A stretch of DNA of 64,000 bases from Quillaja saponaria (lineage: Eukaryota > Streptophyta > Magnoliopsida > Fabales > Quillajaceae). This document shows, in pieces, positions 53,578 to 64,000 of this stretch. The notes under the pieces are model-generated. The model did not search any database, was not told the DNA's origin, and saw nothing but the letters and a program-made list of their open reading frames with translations. The translations under genes were made by a program, and so were the position numbers. The DNA is taken from contig CM055605.1 in NCBI GenBank assembly GCA_029379385.1, positions 18,201,001 through 18,265,000 of the forward strand, given 5' to 3'. Position 1 is the first letter of the stretch. Every line of letters begins with the position of its first letter.

Positions 53578-56230
53578 AACTTATCGTAGCAAAGCTAACA
53601 TTTATACTTTCTGGTAGAATGAAAATAAAATTGCTATCCTTATAACCAATAAAATAGAAAACATGCACAAATTTTATAAAATGGAGGAAATATGTTTCTT
53701 TCTAGTATGAGTTTTAATTCAAAGTTTGTCTCCGAATGTAAAGAGCTTCGAAAAATATACACACTAGTTGTAAAAGGTGAGGAGACATTTTTAGCTAAAA
53801 TTCCCACATAAGTGCAACCTTTGTAGGCTAAATTTCAAGAGATAATTCTGGATGAACTCCCTAATGGATTGCCACCAATGAAGGACGTACAACATCACAT
53901 TGATTTGATTCCTGGAGCGAGTCTACCAAACTTACCTCATTATCATATAAGTCCAAAAGAGAATGAGATATTAAGAGAGAAGGTAGAGGAGCTCATTCAT
54001 AAATGACATATTCAAGAGAAAATGAGTCCTTGTGTTGTACCTACATTGTTAACACCCAAGAAAGATAGAAGTTAGCGAATGTGTGTCGACAGTCGTGCAA
54101 TGATCAAGATGATAGTTTGAACCACTTACCAATACAACATTATTAGATGACATGTTAGATCAACTAGAAGGTTCTAAAATCTTCTCGAAATGGACTTGCA
54201 AAGTGGCTATCATCAAATTTGCATTAAACCCAAAGACGAGTGGAAGACTTCTTTCAAGACAAAAGAATGTCTATTTGAATGGATGGTGATGCCGTTTGGA
54301 TTGTTTATTGCACCTAGTACTTTCATGTGCCTTATGAATCAAGTGCTTAGAGCAATCATTGGGAAATGTGTAGTTGTCTACTTTGACTATATTCTGATCT
54401 ATAATTAAAGTAATCATGAAGAGATGAAGCATTTGTGAGAAGTCTTATATGCTCTAAGAGACAACAAGTTATGTGTCAACTTGAAGAAATGTGATTTCAT
54501 GACTGATCAGCTTATTTTCATGAGCCACATTTTATCGAAAATTAATATGGCATTCCAGTAGCATTATTATTCCTATCACCAATTACTTAAAGAAAAGAAA
54601 ATTTCAATAGAGTAAGGAAACAGGCAAGAGTTTTATGGAGATCAAGAAAATGCTGATAACTACACCAGTTATCATTATCTAACTTTGAAAAGGTGTTTCA
54701 AGTGGAATGCGATTCAAGTGGCATTGGCATTGTAGCAGTTTTTTTCACAAGAGGGTAAGCCAATTACCTTTTTAGTGAGAAGTTGAGTGAATCACATTAA
54801 AAGTAGTCTACATACGAACAAGAGTTGTATGTTGTGATTTAAGCTCTTCGGCATTGGGAATCTTACTCGACTCTAGAGGAGTTTGTAATCTTCTCTGATT
54901 ATACATTTCAAAAATAAAAACACTTGAACAAGGTATATGCCAGGTAGGCTTTGTATTTGGAACTATTTCCTTATGTGATCAAGTATAAGTTTGGTGCTTC
55001 AAATCAAGTTGCAGATGGCTTAAATAGGAGAGCTACTTTACTTGTCACAGTGAAAAGTGAAGTTGTAGGTTTCGAGTGCCTAAAAGAATTGTATGAGAAT
55101 GATGCAGATTTCAAACATATTTGGGATAAGCACTTGATGAAACAACTTGCTGATGATATTCATGTCTTGGATGGTTATTTATTTAAGAGCAATAAGTTAT
55201 GTATTCCAAGGGTGTCTCTACGAGAAAAGACCATCCGAGACTTACATGGAAGAAGACTTGCTGGTCATTTCGGTTATGACAAAACTATAGTTAGCATGGA
55301 GGAAATGTACTATTGGCACAATTGAAAAGTGATATGGAAAATCTTGTCAAAAATTGCCAACTATGTCAAGTTACAAAAGGACAATGTCAGAATACAAGGC
55401 TTTACATGTCATTGCCTAGTCCTGAAGTTATTTGGGGAGATTTATCTATGGATTTTGTCTTGGGTTTTCCAATAACTCAAAGAGGAAGAGATTATGTGTT
55501 TGTAGTTGTTGACAAGTTTTCAAAATGGCTCATTTTAAATCTTGTCAAAAGGTTGCTGATGTGATGCACATCATAAGATTATTTTTCCAAGAGGTTGTAC
55601 AACTTCATAGGCTTCCTAAATCCATAACTTCTGAAAAAGACTACAAGTTTTTGCCATACTTTTGCATTACCTTATGGGAAAGATTTGATGCAAGCTTAAA
55701 GTTCAGTAGTACAGTCCATCCACAAACTAACGGACAAACTAAAGTCATAAACAGAACTTTAGGAAACCTTATATGTAGCATATATGGTGATATACAGAAG
55801 CATTGGAATTTTATAATTGCCTGAGCTAAATTTGCTTACAACAATGCAATTTATAATTTGATTAGAGTGTCGCCTTTTTATGTTGTGTGTAGAAAGATTC
55901 AAAAACATGCTCTGGATTTAATCCAACTCCTTAGGGGGAGCATTGCTATCAATAACATGGTAAACCAAGTCTAGTCAATTCAAGCAGAAGTGAAGAAGAA
56001 ACTAGAGGCATCAAATGCAAAATACAAGACAACAACTAGTAAGCATAAAGGAGAGAAGATATTCAAAGGTGGCATGGTTATGGTGTATTTAAGAGAAGAG
56101 AGATTCCCAATAAGTATGTATGACAAGTTGAAGCCAAAGAAGTAAGGTCCGTAGAAGATTGTGAAAAAAGTAAGTGATAATGCCTACGTGAATAACTTAC
56201 CAAAAGATTGGGGAATTTAAAAAACTTTTA
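53578..56230 (+). pseudogene. Gypsy reverse transcriptase, RNase H and integrase remnant
   Basis: Reverse transcriptase about 53870-54410 ([62 protein letters not shown]). RNase H traces run about 54690-54950. The integrase zinc-binding region is at 55240-55370 ([19 protein letters not shown]), and the core at 55440-55830 ([52 protein letters not shown]). The second catalytic Asp of the YxDD box is Tyr (codon 54388-54390), and stops occur for example at 54004-54006 and 54406-54408. A region to about 56230 resembles the integrase C-terminus (IKTFNVANMYEYYP-like). Confidence 0.85.
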
Positions 56231-56712
56231 ATGTTGCTAACATGTATGAATATTATCCTTTAGATGGACTGTCTTATCCTGATTTTAACTCGATGGAAAA
56301 TTTTTCTCAAGTGGAAAGGATTGATATGGAGCATATTGCCTAAAAGTTTATTAAAAAGATTGATCAAGCTAAACACAAGAGAAAGTAGTTTAGCTAAGTA
56401 TTTTTATTTCTTGTTTTCCTTTAGTCCAACATGAGAAATAAAAGAAGTAGTTATATTTTAGGATTAGTACAAATAAGGAGTTTTAATTTACTCCTACATT
56501 ACTTAGATAGGAAGAGTAGGAGCCTTAGAATCTATAAAAAAAAAAGTAGGCTCTACCTTAAGTTCTAATCTCATCTTATCATCTATAAAATTTCAGATTT
56601 TTTTTGTGTTTTGTTATTTAGTTTAATTCTAGTGCGCTAGAATTGTAGTTCCCTTAATCAGGGGCATTTTCTAGAATGATTCTAGAATCTTTGCTTCCGT
56701 ACTCTATATGTG

Positions 56713-57069
56713 ACATTCTTTTTTCCTTTACTTGGTAACGAAGAAAATAAAAAAAGTGAGATAGAAAACGATTTTTGTTATTCATTTGTTACATTTTATA
56801 ACTTATATTGATTGTTCTTGACCACCATATTGTATTTTTAGGGCAAAAGTTTCACATAATTACACTAATTTATGAAATGGGAGAGAATTATAAGAATCAT
56901 GGATTGATCTCGCTTTCACTCAGGATAAGAGGTTAATGAAATGAGAGAGTTACCGTTGTGTAGCTCATAAGCTCAAAAGGTCTCCTTCAAACTTAAAAAA
57001 AAATATTAAAAAAAAAATCTGACATTCATGCATGTTATTATTGCTTTCAATTTTTTTTATTTATGTTTT
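56713..57069. other. AT-rich DNA, no gene seen
   Basis: A-rich runs near 57000 and no coding-like frame. Confidence 0.5.
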
Positions 57070-57235
57070 TTGTGTGTAGTTTTCCATGAGTATCCCACAC
57101 CTTTTGGGTGTAAGCCTAATCTCATTCAGGCCTAAAAAGTGATATAGTTATTGACCCTCCCAAAAGGAAGACTTTAGAATTCGAACCTTTAGCCACCTTC
57201 TAGGTTACAATTTGCTTACTACTACAACCAACCAT
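57070..57235 (-). mobile_element. SINE-like element, minus strand
   Basis: The minus strand reads GGTTGGTTGTAGTAGTAAGCAAATTG, an A-box-like start, and about 45 bases on GGTTCGAATTC, a near-perfect B box of the RNA polymerase III promoter (GGTTCGANNCC). This spacing is typical of tRNA-derived SINEs. The 3' end is not sharp and no target duplication was found. Confidence 0.4.
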
Positions 57236-58250
57236 CTTTGGGTTTTATTGCCTTCAATGTTAGCTCGCCATGACTTTTACAAAGCTAGTTGGATAAGCTG
57301 AGATTGTGTTGATATCTTAGTGTTGGGGACAATTTGAAGCATTATTAAGAATCACGGTGAAAGCAACTAACTGACATTACTTGTCAAGCCGAAACCTGAA
57401 ATTTGCAATTAAAATGAGTTCATACATGGATCAAGATATGAAGGGTTTCTAAATTAATAAATGGCAAATTTCTCATTTGCTCTTACTTCTGACTATATTG
57501 TCGTGTATGACATTTAGTCAAGCAGTGGACTAAAATATTTTAGCTAAGCAGCTGAAATTCTTGACTCAATTGGATGCACTTGTGGGATAAGAAAGTTTCG
57601 TTGGAATCTCCAAAGTGCAATTTTTTTTGGACTATATATCTTTGAAATGACTATTTGAAATTTGAATAGAGGAATGTTCCATGCTATCAGTCTTTTGATC
57701 CAAAGACTAATATTTTGGATGTCATTGTGGCTCATGAATTAATTTTGACCGTGATTGCATCTATGAGAAAAATCGAGAATTTAGACATGTAATCCATTGA
57801 AATTTATTCTTGAATTTATTAAAATATATGATTTTTTGACATTCATATTACTCCTCTTTTTGATTAATAAAATCTAAAATTGTTCTTGGATATATCTTCC
57901 AAGATAATATAACAAAGGTTAGAGTAGGGATATGTATGAATTGGTTAACCGACCAATCCAACTCAAACCAACTAAATTTTTTGGGTTGGTTTGCCGAAAA
58001 TTTTACTTGGCTATATTTTGTCATTTTTTTTCAAAACCAAATGCAACTTTGGGTTGATTCAATTAATCTTAGTCAGTTAACTGAAACCAAATAGAATATT
58101 AATAATAATTTATTTTTTACATATAAATATATTATATATTATTGATCTTTTTGATTTTTGATTTTAACTATGCAGTAATTAATGTAAATTATGAATCTTT
58201 GCTTGAAGATTTTAAAACATGAGAAACACAATTAAATAAACAATAATAAC
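57236..58250. other. No gene seen; one hairpin
   Basis: AT-rich DNA. AAACCAAC (57965) and GTTGGTTT (57985) form an 8-bp stem around an AT-rich loop, inside a segment rich in CCAACC/GGTTGG strings that may be a remnant of a small transposon. A 61-codon minus frame at 57544-57735 has no recognisable domain. Confidence 0.4.
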
Positions 58251-58345
58251 CAGTTAGAGTTTAGCTCACTTGGCATTGAATCAGGTTTTAGATCCTTTCC
58301 TCTCCCATAAATTGTGGGTACCTCAAGATATAAAAAAAAAAAAAA
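58251..58345 (+). mobile_element. SINE-like element with A-tail
   Basis: TTAGCTCACTTGGCAT (58261) resembles the A box, AGGTTTTAGATCC (about 58284) a decayed B box, and the segment ends in an A13-14 run at about 58332-58345. A short pol III-like promoter plus poly(A) suggests a small SINE. Confidence 0.4.
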
Positions 58346-58747
58346 TTCATTTTCTCACGCTTGGGCTCTAACAATAATATTACATGTAGACAATTTTCTC
58401 GCACTTGGGCTCTAAAAATATGTTTTCTCAAGAAAATGACAATTAAAGTTCAAATTAAATTAAATAACCCTAATATATATGGAGCGCAATAAACCAAAAC
58501 CAATCGTTTATTTGGTTATGTCTAACATAGAAAGCAACTACATGTTTATTATGTTAAATTTCAAACCGATCAAATGGTTTCATTAGAACTTTCTTTCACA
58601 TCCGTATCAAATTGAACCATTCACACACTTAGATTTGAGCAAAATCAAGTGAAAATCATATAATATTAAGAAAGGATGAATGACTTTAGATAAAGAAACA
58701 ATCAAGTTTCTGTTTTTTATTGTGACAATTATTCATCTTTTCATTAG

Positions 58748-59201
58748 TTACAAGTGCTCATTTAACATTATTATGGCTTGCAAACATTTTATAATTTGCA
58801 AGAATGGACATGCCCATGGAAAGTTGAATCTTCGAAGAGAAGTACATATTGGGGTTCCATCAGCATTCCAAATGGTGCAGCCAGTTGGGGCAAGGCAACA
58901 ATTGCAAGATGGGCAAGTCATGTATCCAGCCGAGTCAAAGCAAATGAGTGGGCAAACTTTAGCGTTCACATATTCTATAATATTATTGGCTCCAAGTAGA
59001 ATTGCACCTAAGTGAAAACATGAAATTAATTGAACACATAATCATTCTAAAACACTACAAGAAAATGTGGTATCAAAGAACACGTATTAGAGACAGCAAA
59101 AACACAGTCTGATAATTGATGTACATAAATATACCACAAAAAAAGAGAAGAAAAGTAAGTCTTCCAGCTTTGTTTGAAGCCATACTTTTAATTAGTGCCA
59201 T
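58748..59201 (-). CDS. Potato type II (PI-II) serine proteinase inhibitor, secreted, two exons
   Basis: Small Cys-rich inhibitor of digestive serine proteases, typical of plant defence. Exon 1 is 59201-59135 and exon 2 59007-58748, with a 127-bp intron (GTATATTT...TTCACTTAG) placed within the signal peptide, the usual intron site in this family. The protein has 108 residues from the first ATG. Residues 15-28 (LTFLLFFCGAILLG) are the hydrophobic signal core. The mature part from about residue 42 has CPLICFDSAGYMTCPSC, NCCLAPTGC and NADGTPIC: eight cysteines in the PI-II order CxxxC..C..C.CC..C..C, one domain in the ancestral (non-permuted) layout. The reactive-site loop is C-P-Leu-Ile-C; Leu at P1 suggests chymotrypsin-like targets (inference). 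About 30 residues with two extra cysteines follow the last domain Cys, longer than the short tails usual in the family. No stop or frameshift was seen. ATG 59183 (Met7) is an alternative start favoured by the TATA position. Confidence 0.85.
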
Positions 59202-59220
59202 CGATCTTTGTGGATCTAAC

Positions 59221-59232
59221 CCATATTTATAG
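59221..59232 (-). promoter_or_regulatory. TATA box of the proteinase inhibitor gene
   Basis: The minus strand reads CTATAAATATGG here. A transcription start about 30 bases on would fall near 59200, at or inside the first ATG (59201) and about 17 bases before the second in-frame ATG (59183). This favours the second ATG as the true start. Confidence 0.55.
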
Positions 59233-60026
59233 TGTCATGATTTGGCATATGTAAATACAACTCCAAAGAAGGATATACTTCATTAGATTAGGTTGGCTAT
59301 AATGTAAGTCAACTTCATATTTATATATATGGGTTATTTTTTCATTCCAAATTAAGTTAATGTGATTTCTTTCAACATTATTTTAGATAAAACCTGTATA
59401 GATCAGAATTGTCAATTGTTATTGATCATAATTATAATGCCTTCATCACTTATTATGTATTTATACATATCATCATTACAATGACCTCACCACTTAATAT
59501 ATACATATATATTAGTAGCTTGCATGCACATACATGTGTATTGTATTGTGTATATATTTTATAGAGAAGGCATGGGAGTGAGAGGGTCGAAGAGATTAGG
59601 AGATTGGGAGAATGGAAGATAGTAAATGAGTAGGAAAGTGGTAAAATTATTATTTAGTAGTTATTTTAAATAATAAATGATCATCTTAAATTTTCTTTAT
59701 TCTTATTTAAAAGAAAAAAATAAGAGTTAGTGTATAAGTGAGTAATTATTTACTTACTAGTATTGTGTTACTAGACTTCATGTTATTTATGTGTGTATCC
59801 TTAGTGGGCCTATATATAAGCTTGTTAAGTAATGTTTTGGAACCATTTAACAAATTGAATATTGCTTACTGCTGAATTGCAAGTTTGCTCCCAATTTTCG
59901 TTTAACTCACTCCCCTCATTTTTCTTGCTCCTCTACCTATTCCTCCTCCTTTTTCCTTCTTTTCTTTCCAATTTCTCTTGATCACACATGGGCCCAGGTG
60001 GTACTGTGCCCCGCGGTAAGCCCATA
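59233..60026. other. Upstream flank of the inhibitor gene, no further gene seen
   Basis: AT-rich DNA with scattered ATATATAT and TGCATGCA strings; 59880-60000 is pyrimidine-rich. Any regulatory elements of the inhibitor gene would lie at its left part. Confidence 0.45.
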
Positions 60027-60586
60027 AGCTACAAGAAAAATGCTATTACTGACTAACTATCATCGACTAACCATGGTTAGCTAGTAAAACCTGTATATAC
60101 TTAACGACCAAAGGACCAAAATCCAACATTATGTTATAGAGGTTGAAAAGGGTAGAATAGGAAAGGAGTTAACATGGGCCGTGTTAGAGACTTTACCCAA
60201 AACCTGTGGCTAAGACTAATGTTTATTCATCTACCCTTCTTTGAATTAACGGCTGATAACTTCAATTGACCCAATCTTATCGGTTGACAAAGTTGAACGT
60301 TGCATAATGGTGACTAGAATGTTCCATATACAAGTTTATAAATTATTCATTGTAAAGCAGGTTTTCAGTTAAATTATAAAGAAAATAGAAGGGCTTGAAA
60401 AGAAACCTAAAGAATTACGGACCAACATATACCAACCAAATTAATGGTTCGTAGGTAATTAATGGTTTGTGGCTAAGTACCGACCAACTCCCCACTTTTG
60501 GCAAAACAATTTCACCGACCAACTTTGGCCGGTAACAGCAACCTAGACTTTAAATCACTTTTCATTGTCCCAAAGTTGGTCGGTAA
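60027..60586. mobile_element. Non-autonomous CACTA-type remnant
   Basis: The left part reads GCTACAAGAAAAATGCTATTACTGAC, close to the CACTACAAGAAAAATGC end of plant CACTA elements. The right part has ACCGACCAACTCC, ACCGACCAACTTTGGCCGGTAA and AGTTGGTCGGTAA (60480-60586), the same subterminal motif as at 4715-4923. There is no transposase. The right tip is not cleanly defined. Confidence 0.45.
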
Positions 60587-61000
60587 CACTACAATAAAGG
60601 GCCTTATCCTGTTAGATGCACAAAAGGACATTAATGATGTAATTAATCATCTGCATTTGTGTCTAGAAGCAAATAAACAGACACAGTACCCCTAAATTTA
60701 GATATTATTATCTGCGTCTATGCAGGCGCAGAGCGTATTTACAATGGTACAAACAAAACATGTAAACACCAATAATTTTTGGCAGTATCGAAATTTGCCA
60801 ACCAGACATTGAAAAAACATACACAGATACGACTATGTTTGTAACGCAAATAAAGAAAACCAAACACCAATATTATTTTTTTGTTTGTTACGTGTCTGCA
60901 GAAGGCATACTACAAACATAGTTAATTAAAACATAGACACAGACATAGTTAATTAAAACATAGACGCAAATGGGGAAAATAATTTATAATTTTATTTTTA
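60587..61000 (+). mobile_element. Second CACTA-like end with internal short repeats
   Basis: CACTACAATAAAGG at 60587 begins a new segment. A 31-bp repeat (TTAATTAAAACATAGAC(A/G)CA...) occurs at about 60922 and 60953. Several (A)CAGACAC/GACGCA strings suggest subterminal repeats. No transposase and no clear other end. Confidence 0.3.
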
Positions 61001-61434
61001 TATTTTATTTTTGATTTTATACTTGTAAATACCCATATAAAAACACATTTTATATTTAAATTCAAATTTTGATATATATATATATATATTTATATTTATT
61101 AAAAATCATCATAACAATGTTTACAATTAATGAAAGAATACATAGAGCTAAAAATCATCTTCCAATCCTAAATTTTGTCATCTTGAGCTTTCGCATCATC
61201 TTGCAACTAAGGAGTAAAGGCTCGGATATAGGAGGTGTAACCATAAATAATTAAAATAAATAAGTCATAAGTTATACTTAACTTAATATGCATTTAAGTT
61301 AAACACTAACTTGGACAAAGCTAAATTTAAAAAGTTTTGCTTTGAAACTCTAACTTCAACATAAAATTATAATCGTTGATCTAATTGACACTTCGTTTCT
61401 TCCTACAGGTTGTATTCATCCCCATAATTGTTCC
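61001..61434. other. AT-rich DNA, no gene seen
   Basis: A (TA)n run at 61073-61090. The short frame 61069-61254 has no recognisable domain. Confidence 0.45.
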
Positions 61435-61800
61435 TGTAACGACCCTTATCTTTTGCACTTATTAGTACTGTATTAAATTTTTAATCATGTAGTAAGACCA
61501 ATAGTTAGTTAGGACTCTCTAGTAAGCTCATGTTATGATATAAATGGTGTATAAGTTTTTGTTAATATTTTTAAGTTTATTAGTATACCCTACGTTGTTA
61601 TTACTATTTATGTTGTTATTAACTTTTTAAGATCCAAGTAGAGAAATATTTATTTTACTCATTCTATTAAGTATATGAAGTATATTATTTTCATGTAGGG
61701 AAAACCCAAAAAAGAAAAAAAAAAGAGAAAAAAATGAAAAGAGTAACTTTTTGTTTTTTCCTTAAAGTTAAATAAAGAAGGATATTTTGTCTTTACCCTC
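61435..61800 (+). mobile_element. Gypsy LTR start fragment
   Basis: TGTAACGACCCTTATC resembles the TGTAACAACCC start of the solo LTR at 25895. The segment then runs into Gypsy integrase DNA by about 61836, so only the beginning of an LTR is left. The boundary is uncertain. Confidence 0.35.
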
Positions 61801-61849
61801 CCTCGTACCTTCCTTTCCCCTATTTGTCAGGCACAAAAAAGTGTAAAAG

Positions 61850-62240
61850 GTGCACGTGATTCTTAAGAGATTACAGACATCTCGAAGCCGACAAAAAAAG
61901 TATGCTAATAATCAAAGAAGACAGTTAGAATTTGAAATGGGTGGTCACGTATTCCTGAAGGCTTCTCCATTTAGAATTTGGATAGGGTGCATCCAGTATT
62001 TCATGTGTCGATGCTATAAAAATATTTACTACAAGAATCTCATACTTTACGAATCCAGGAGGTGCAAGTTGACAAAGACCAATCGTACAAGAGCAACCTG
62101 TGAATATCGTTGATAGACAAGTCCATAAATTTCGATCGAATGTTATTTCTTTGGTAAAAATTTTATGGCGATATCATGGGGATGAAATGAAACAACGATA
62201 TCTGTATTTGTTTCAATAATTCAAGTAAACGATATACTCT
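61850..62240 (+). pseudogene. Gypsy integrase C-terminal remnant (third element)
   Basis: RLQTSRSRQKKYANNQRRQL and EFEMGGHVFLKASPF (61850-61970) match the end of plant Gypsy integrase ('QSRQKSYAD.RRR.LEF.VGD.VFLKVSP'). After a frame change, VDRQVHKFRSN and a KILWRYHGDEMKQRY-like string (62105-62200) follow, as in Tekay/Del-type pol ends. The upstream pol is missing; frameshifts are present. Confidence 0.75.
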
Positions 62241-62277
62241 TATAACTCCTAATTCGAAAATCGGGATGAATTTTTTT

Positions 62278-62290
62278 TAAGGGGAAAGAT
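62278..62290 (+). other. Polypurine tract of the third Gypsy element
   Basis: AAGGGGAAAGAT directly abuts the LTR start TGTTATAACCCG, as expected for plus-strand priming in reverse transcription. Confidence 0.7.
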
Positions 62291-64000
62291 TGTTATAACC
62301 CGATAATTTAATGTGCACATGAGAATTTTTGGAATATAATTTTTGTATATATATATATATAAATACATATATATAAATTATCATTGATTGACTTATTGAC
62401 ACTAAATAGTAAAGTTATATGTATAAATTTGACTTAGGTACAACCTAATTAATGTGTATTATAAATATATATATATATATATATATTTATCTCATAGGAT
62501 GGGATACAAGCCACTCATATTTTTTATTTTTTTATTTCTACCTTGACTCCCTTTTGTTTTAAGTGGGAGACATTGCTTTCTTTTCTCCTTTGTTTTATCC
62601 TTTTCTTAGTGACCGACTTAACATCTTTAGTAATACGCCTCCCCTGTTTTCTCCAGCTACAGCAACTGATTTCTAACTCATGAGTTAGGAAGATTGAGTT
62701 GGCGTGAGGTAGTGGAATTCCCTCTTTATTGTTCTTGCATAAATGGTTAAGTCCATATGTTCTTTTAGTTTCCTAGATGGATTTCCGCATGTTATTCTAT
62801 CACATGCTGCCTTGGCTAGTTTTGGAATGTGTTCCACCATGGATTAAGGAAGAGTGGAACTAGATATAGTTAAGCTTTAACGTAGCTTGTAGTTTAGGTA
62901 ATTTTGGGTAGTCGTGGTGGACTTAAAGCTGAAATTTTGATGGGCCTTAAGTGTTGGTAATTATGCCCTGTTTTGTTTGAAATTACAAGCTGGTTGAGGT
63001 GTGAGAATAGGTGCTGGCCAGCCATAAAAAAATAATAAATAATAAATATAAAAACATCATAATTGTTATAGCTTTAGGGGTGGGCCTTGCTGTGTAGGGA
63101 TGGCTAGTAGCTGCTACCCTTTCAATTCTTGAAATTAGTGGAGTTGTTCTTCCTATTAACTGTGACTTTGGGGCCGTAGCAGTATGAGGTGGCTTTGGCT
63201 GGAAATTTACTTGAAAGTGTTAAGAATAAACTAGAGGATTGAGGATAAATTGGGTTATAAATTGAGTGATTGAGTATGGTTATGGTAAATAGGAATTTTA
63301 CTTAGTGTCATATGGGTGCATGTAAGGGGTTTATGGGTTTATAAATTAAATTAAGAACTAATTAAACTAATTGAAAGAAGAGTAAATGAATTGAAAATAA
63401 TAGTAAATAGAATTAAATTGTAAGCTTAGAAGGAAGGTTTAATTGAGTTGGTTAAATTATTTTGGATAGTTCATGGAAATTAAATGTTGAATTGCACATT
63501 AGTGAAATTGTAATCAACTTGGGTAATAGTTAAGAATACAAACATCAAATTATGTATATAGTGTAGGATGAAGTATATACATTAATTGTTTGGTAGAATA
63601 CTCCAAAGAACTTAAATATTATTATTTATACACGAATTGATCTACGTATATCCTATTAATATCCTATTAATGATATGGTGAATAAAGATAATATGGAAGT
63701 TAAATGAATTAACTATAAAATTTAAAATTTTGGATAGTGAAAGAAAATAATTGTATTTAAAATAATGAATAGAGCACTTAAAAAGAGAAATTAGGTTTTA
63801 AGTGGAATGTTAAGTGTATATATTTATATATAGGACGATGATTTTGTAGAATTGACTATATGATATGGTGACTACTTTAAATAATATATAAGTTTATGAT
63901 TTCCAGCTCCAGAGCTCATCGACAATATTCTAGCACCTTCACAAATTAGACGGACTGACGAATCACGTACTTAAGCTGTGAGTGAATTATGTACTTTAGG
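62291..64000 (+). mobile_element. Gypsy 3' LTR, running off the window
   Basis: It starts TGTTATAACCCGATAATTTAA, the same start as the minus-strand solo LTR ending at 37629, and near the window end carries AAGCTGTGAGTGAATTATGTACTTTAGG, matching 4999-5027 of the fragment at 4925. It contains (TA)n tracts at 62346 and 62466 and no gene. The window stops before its end. Confidence 0.75.

Larger units (their letters stand above)
49257..56712 (+). mobile_element. Second Ty3/Gypsy retrotransposon, decayed, with nested solo LTR
   Basis: The LTRs lie at about 49257-49632 and 56322-56712, both starting TGAT and sharing CATA(C/T)TGCCTAAAA, GCTAAACACAA, ATCTTATCATCTATAAAATTTCA. A tRNA-Met primer site TGGTATTAGAGCC follows at 49635, and AAGTGGAAAGGAT precedes the 3' LTR. 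Gag, protease, reverse transcriptase, RNase H and integrase traces are in order. Target duplication is unclear: GTGTG lies before the left LTR and ATGTG or GTGAC after the right one, depending on where the LTR ends. Confidence 0.85.

Noticed and set aside
57544..57735. 63-codon minus-strand frame considered as a Copia gag fragment
   Set aside because: No motif supports it and the context has no element boundaries.
58680..59015. 111-codon plus-strand frame
   Set aside because: It is antisense to the proteinase inhibitor gene, whose cysteine pattern and introns fit the minus strand.

Overview
This window is AT-rich plant nuclear DNA, most likely from a eudicot. It has spliced genes with GT-AG introns, a plastid-type terpene synthase, a potato type II proteinase inhibitor, and many decayed Copia, Gypsy, LINE and CACTA elements carrying tRNA-Met primer sites. 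I cannot name the species. No CRISPR array, rRNA or tRNA gene was seen. Almost all coding potential belongs to dead mobile elements, often nested. Two host gene families are visible.

Layout. 1-4.9 kb: a decayed CACTA (En/Spm) element on the minus strand, with tandem and subterminal repeats. 4.9-6.1 kb: LTR fragments. 6.5-15.5 kb: a terpene synthase (TPS-b type) locus. It has a broken extra exon 1, about three ~1-kb tandem units, then a seven-exon gene that is complete except for a 1-nt deletion in exon 3 and a 4-nt insertion at the exon 6 donor. 16.8-20.4 kb: a Copia element (minus) that has lost its reverse transcriptase. 21.0-23.05 kb: two minus-strand LTR pieces. 23.2-23.65 kb: a second terpene synthase remnant (exon 6). 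23.7-38.5 kb: a large Ty3/Gypsy relic with an antisense 'plant mobile domain'-like gene behind pol, split by two solo LTRs (25895-28518 and 34226-37629) that have near-matching target duplications. 38.9-42.1 kb: a LINE-1 type relic (minus), broken by a Copia element at 42122-46712 that has 142-bp LTRs and perfect TAAAG duplications. 48.0-48.8 kb: a likely non-autonomous DNA element. 49.26-56.7 kb: a second Gypsy element with a nested solo LTR (51630-53572, perfect ACATG duplication). 57.1 and 58.3 kb: SINE-like sequences. 58748-59201: a two-exon proteinase inhibitor II gene (minus), the only host gene here that looks intact. 60.0-61.0 kb: CACTA-type ends. 61.4-64.0 kb: the 3' end of a third Gypsy element running off the window.

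The genes do not form a pathway. The two biological themes are plant defence (terpene synthase remnants and a secreted protease inhibitor) and the wearing down of a terpene synthase cluster by tandem duplication, indels and repeated retroelement insertion. I found no clear evidence of an undescribed system. The most informative items are the intact inhibitor gene, the terpene synthase lesions supported by comparison between paralogues, the antisense gene in the Gypsy relic, and the datable nested insertions.
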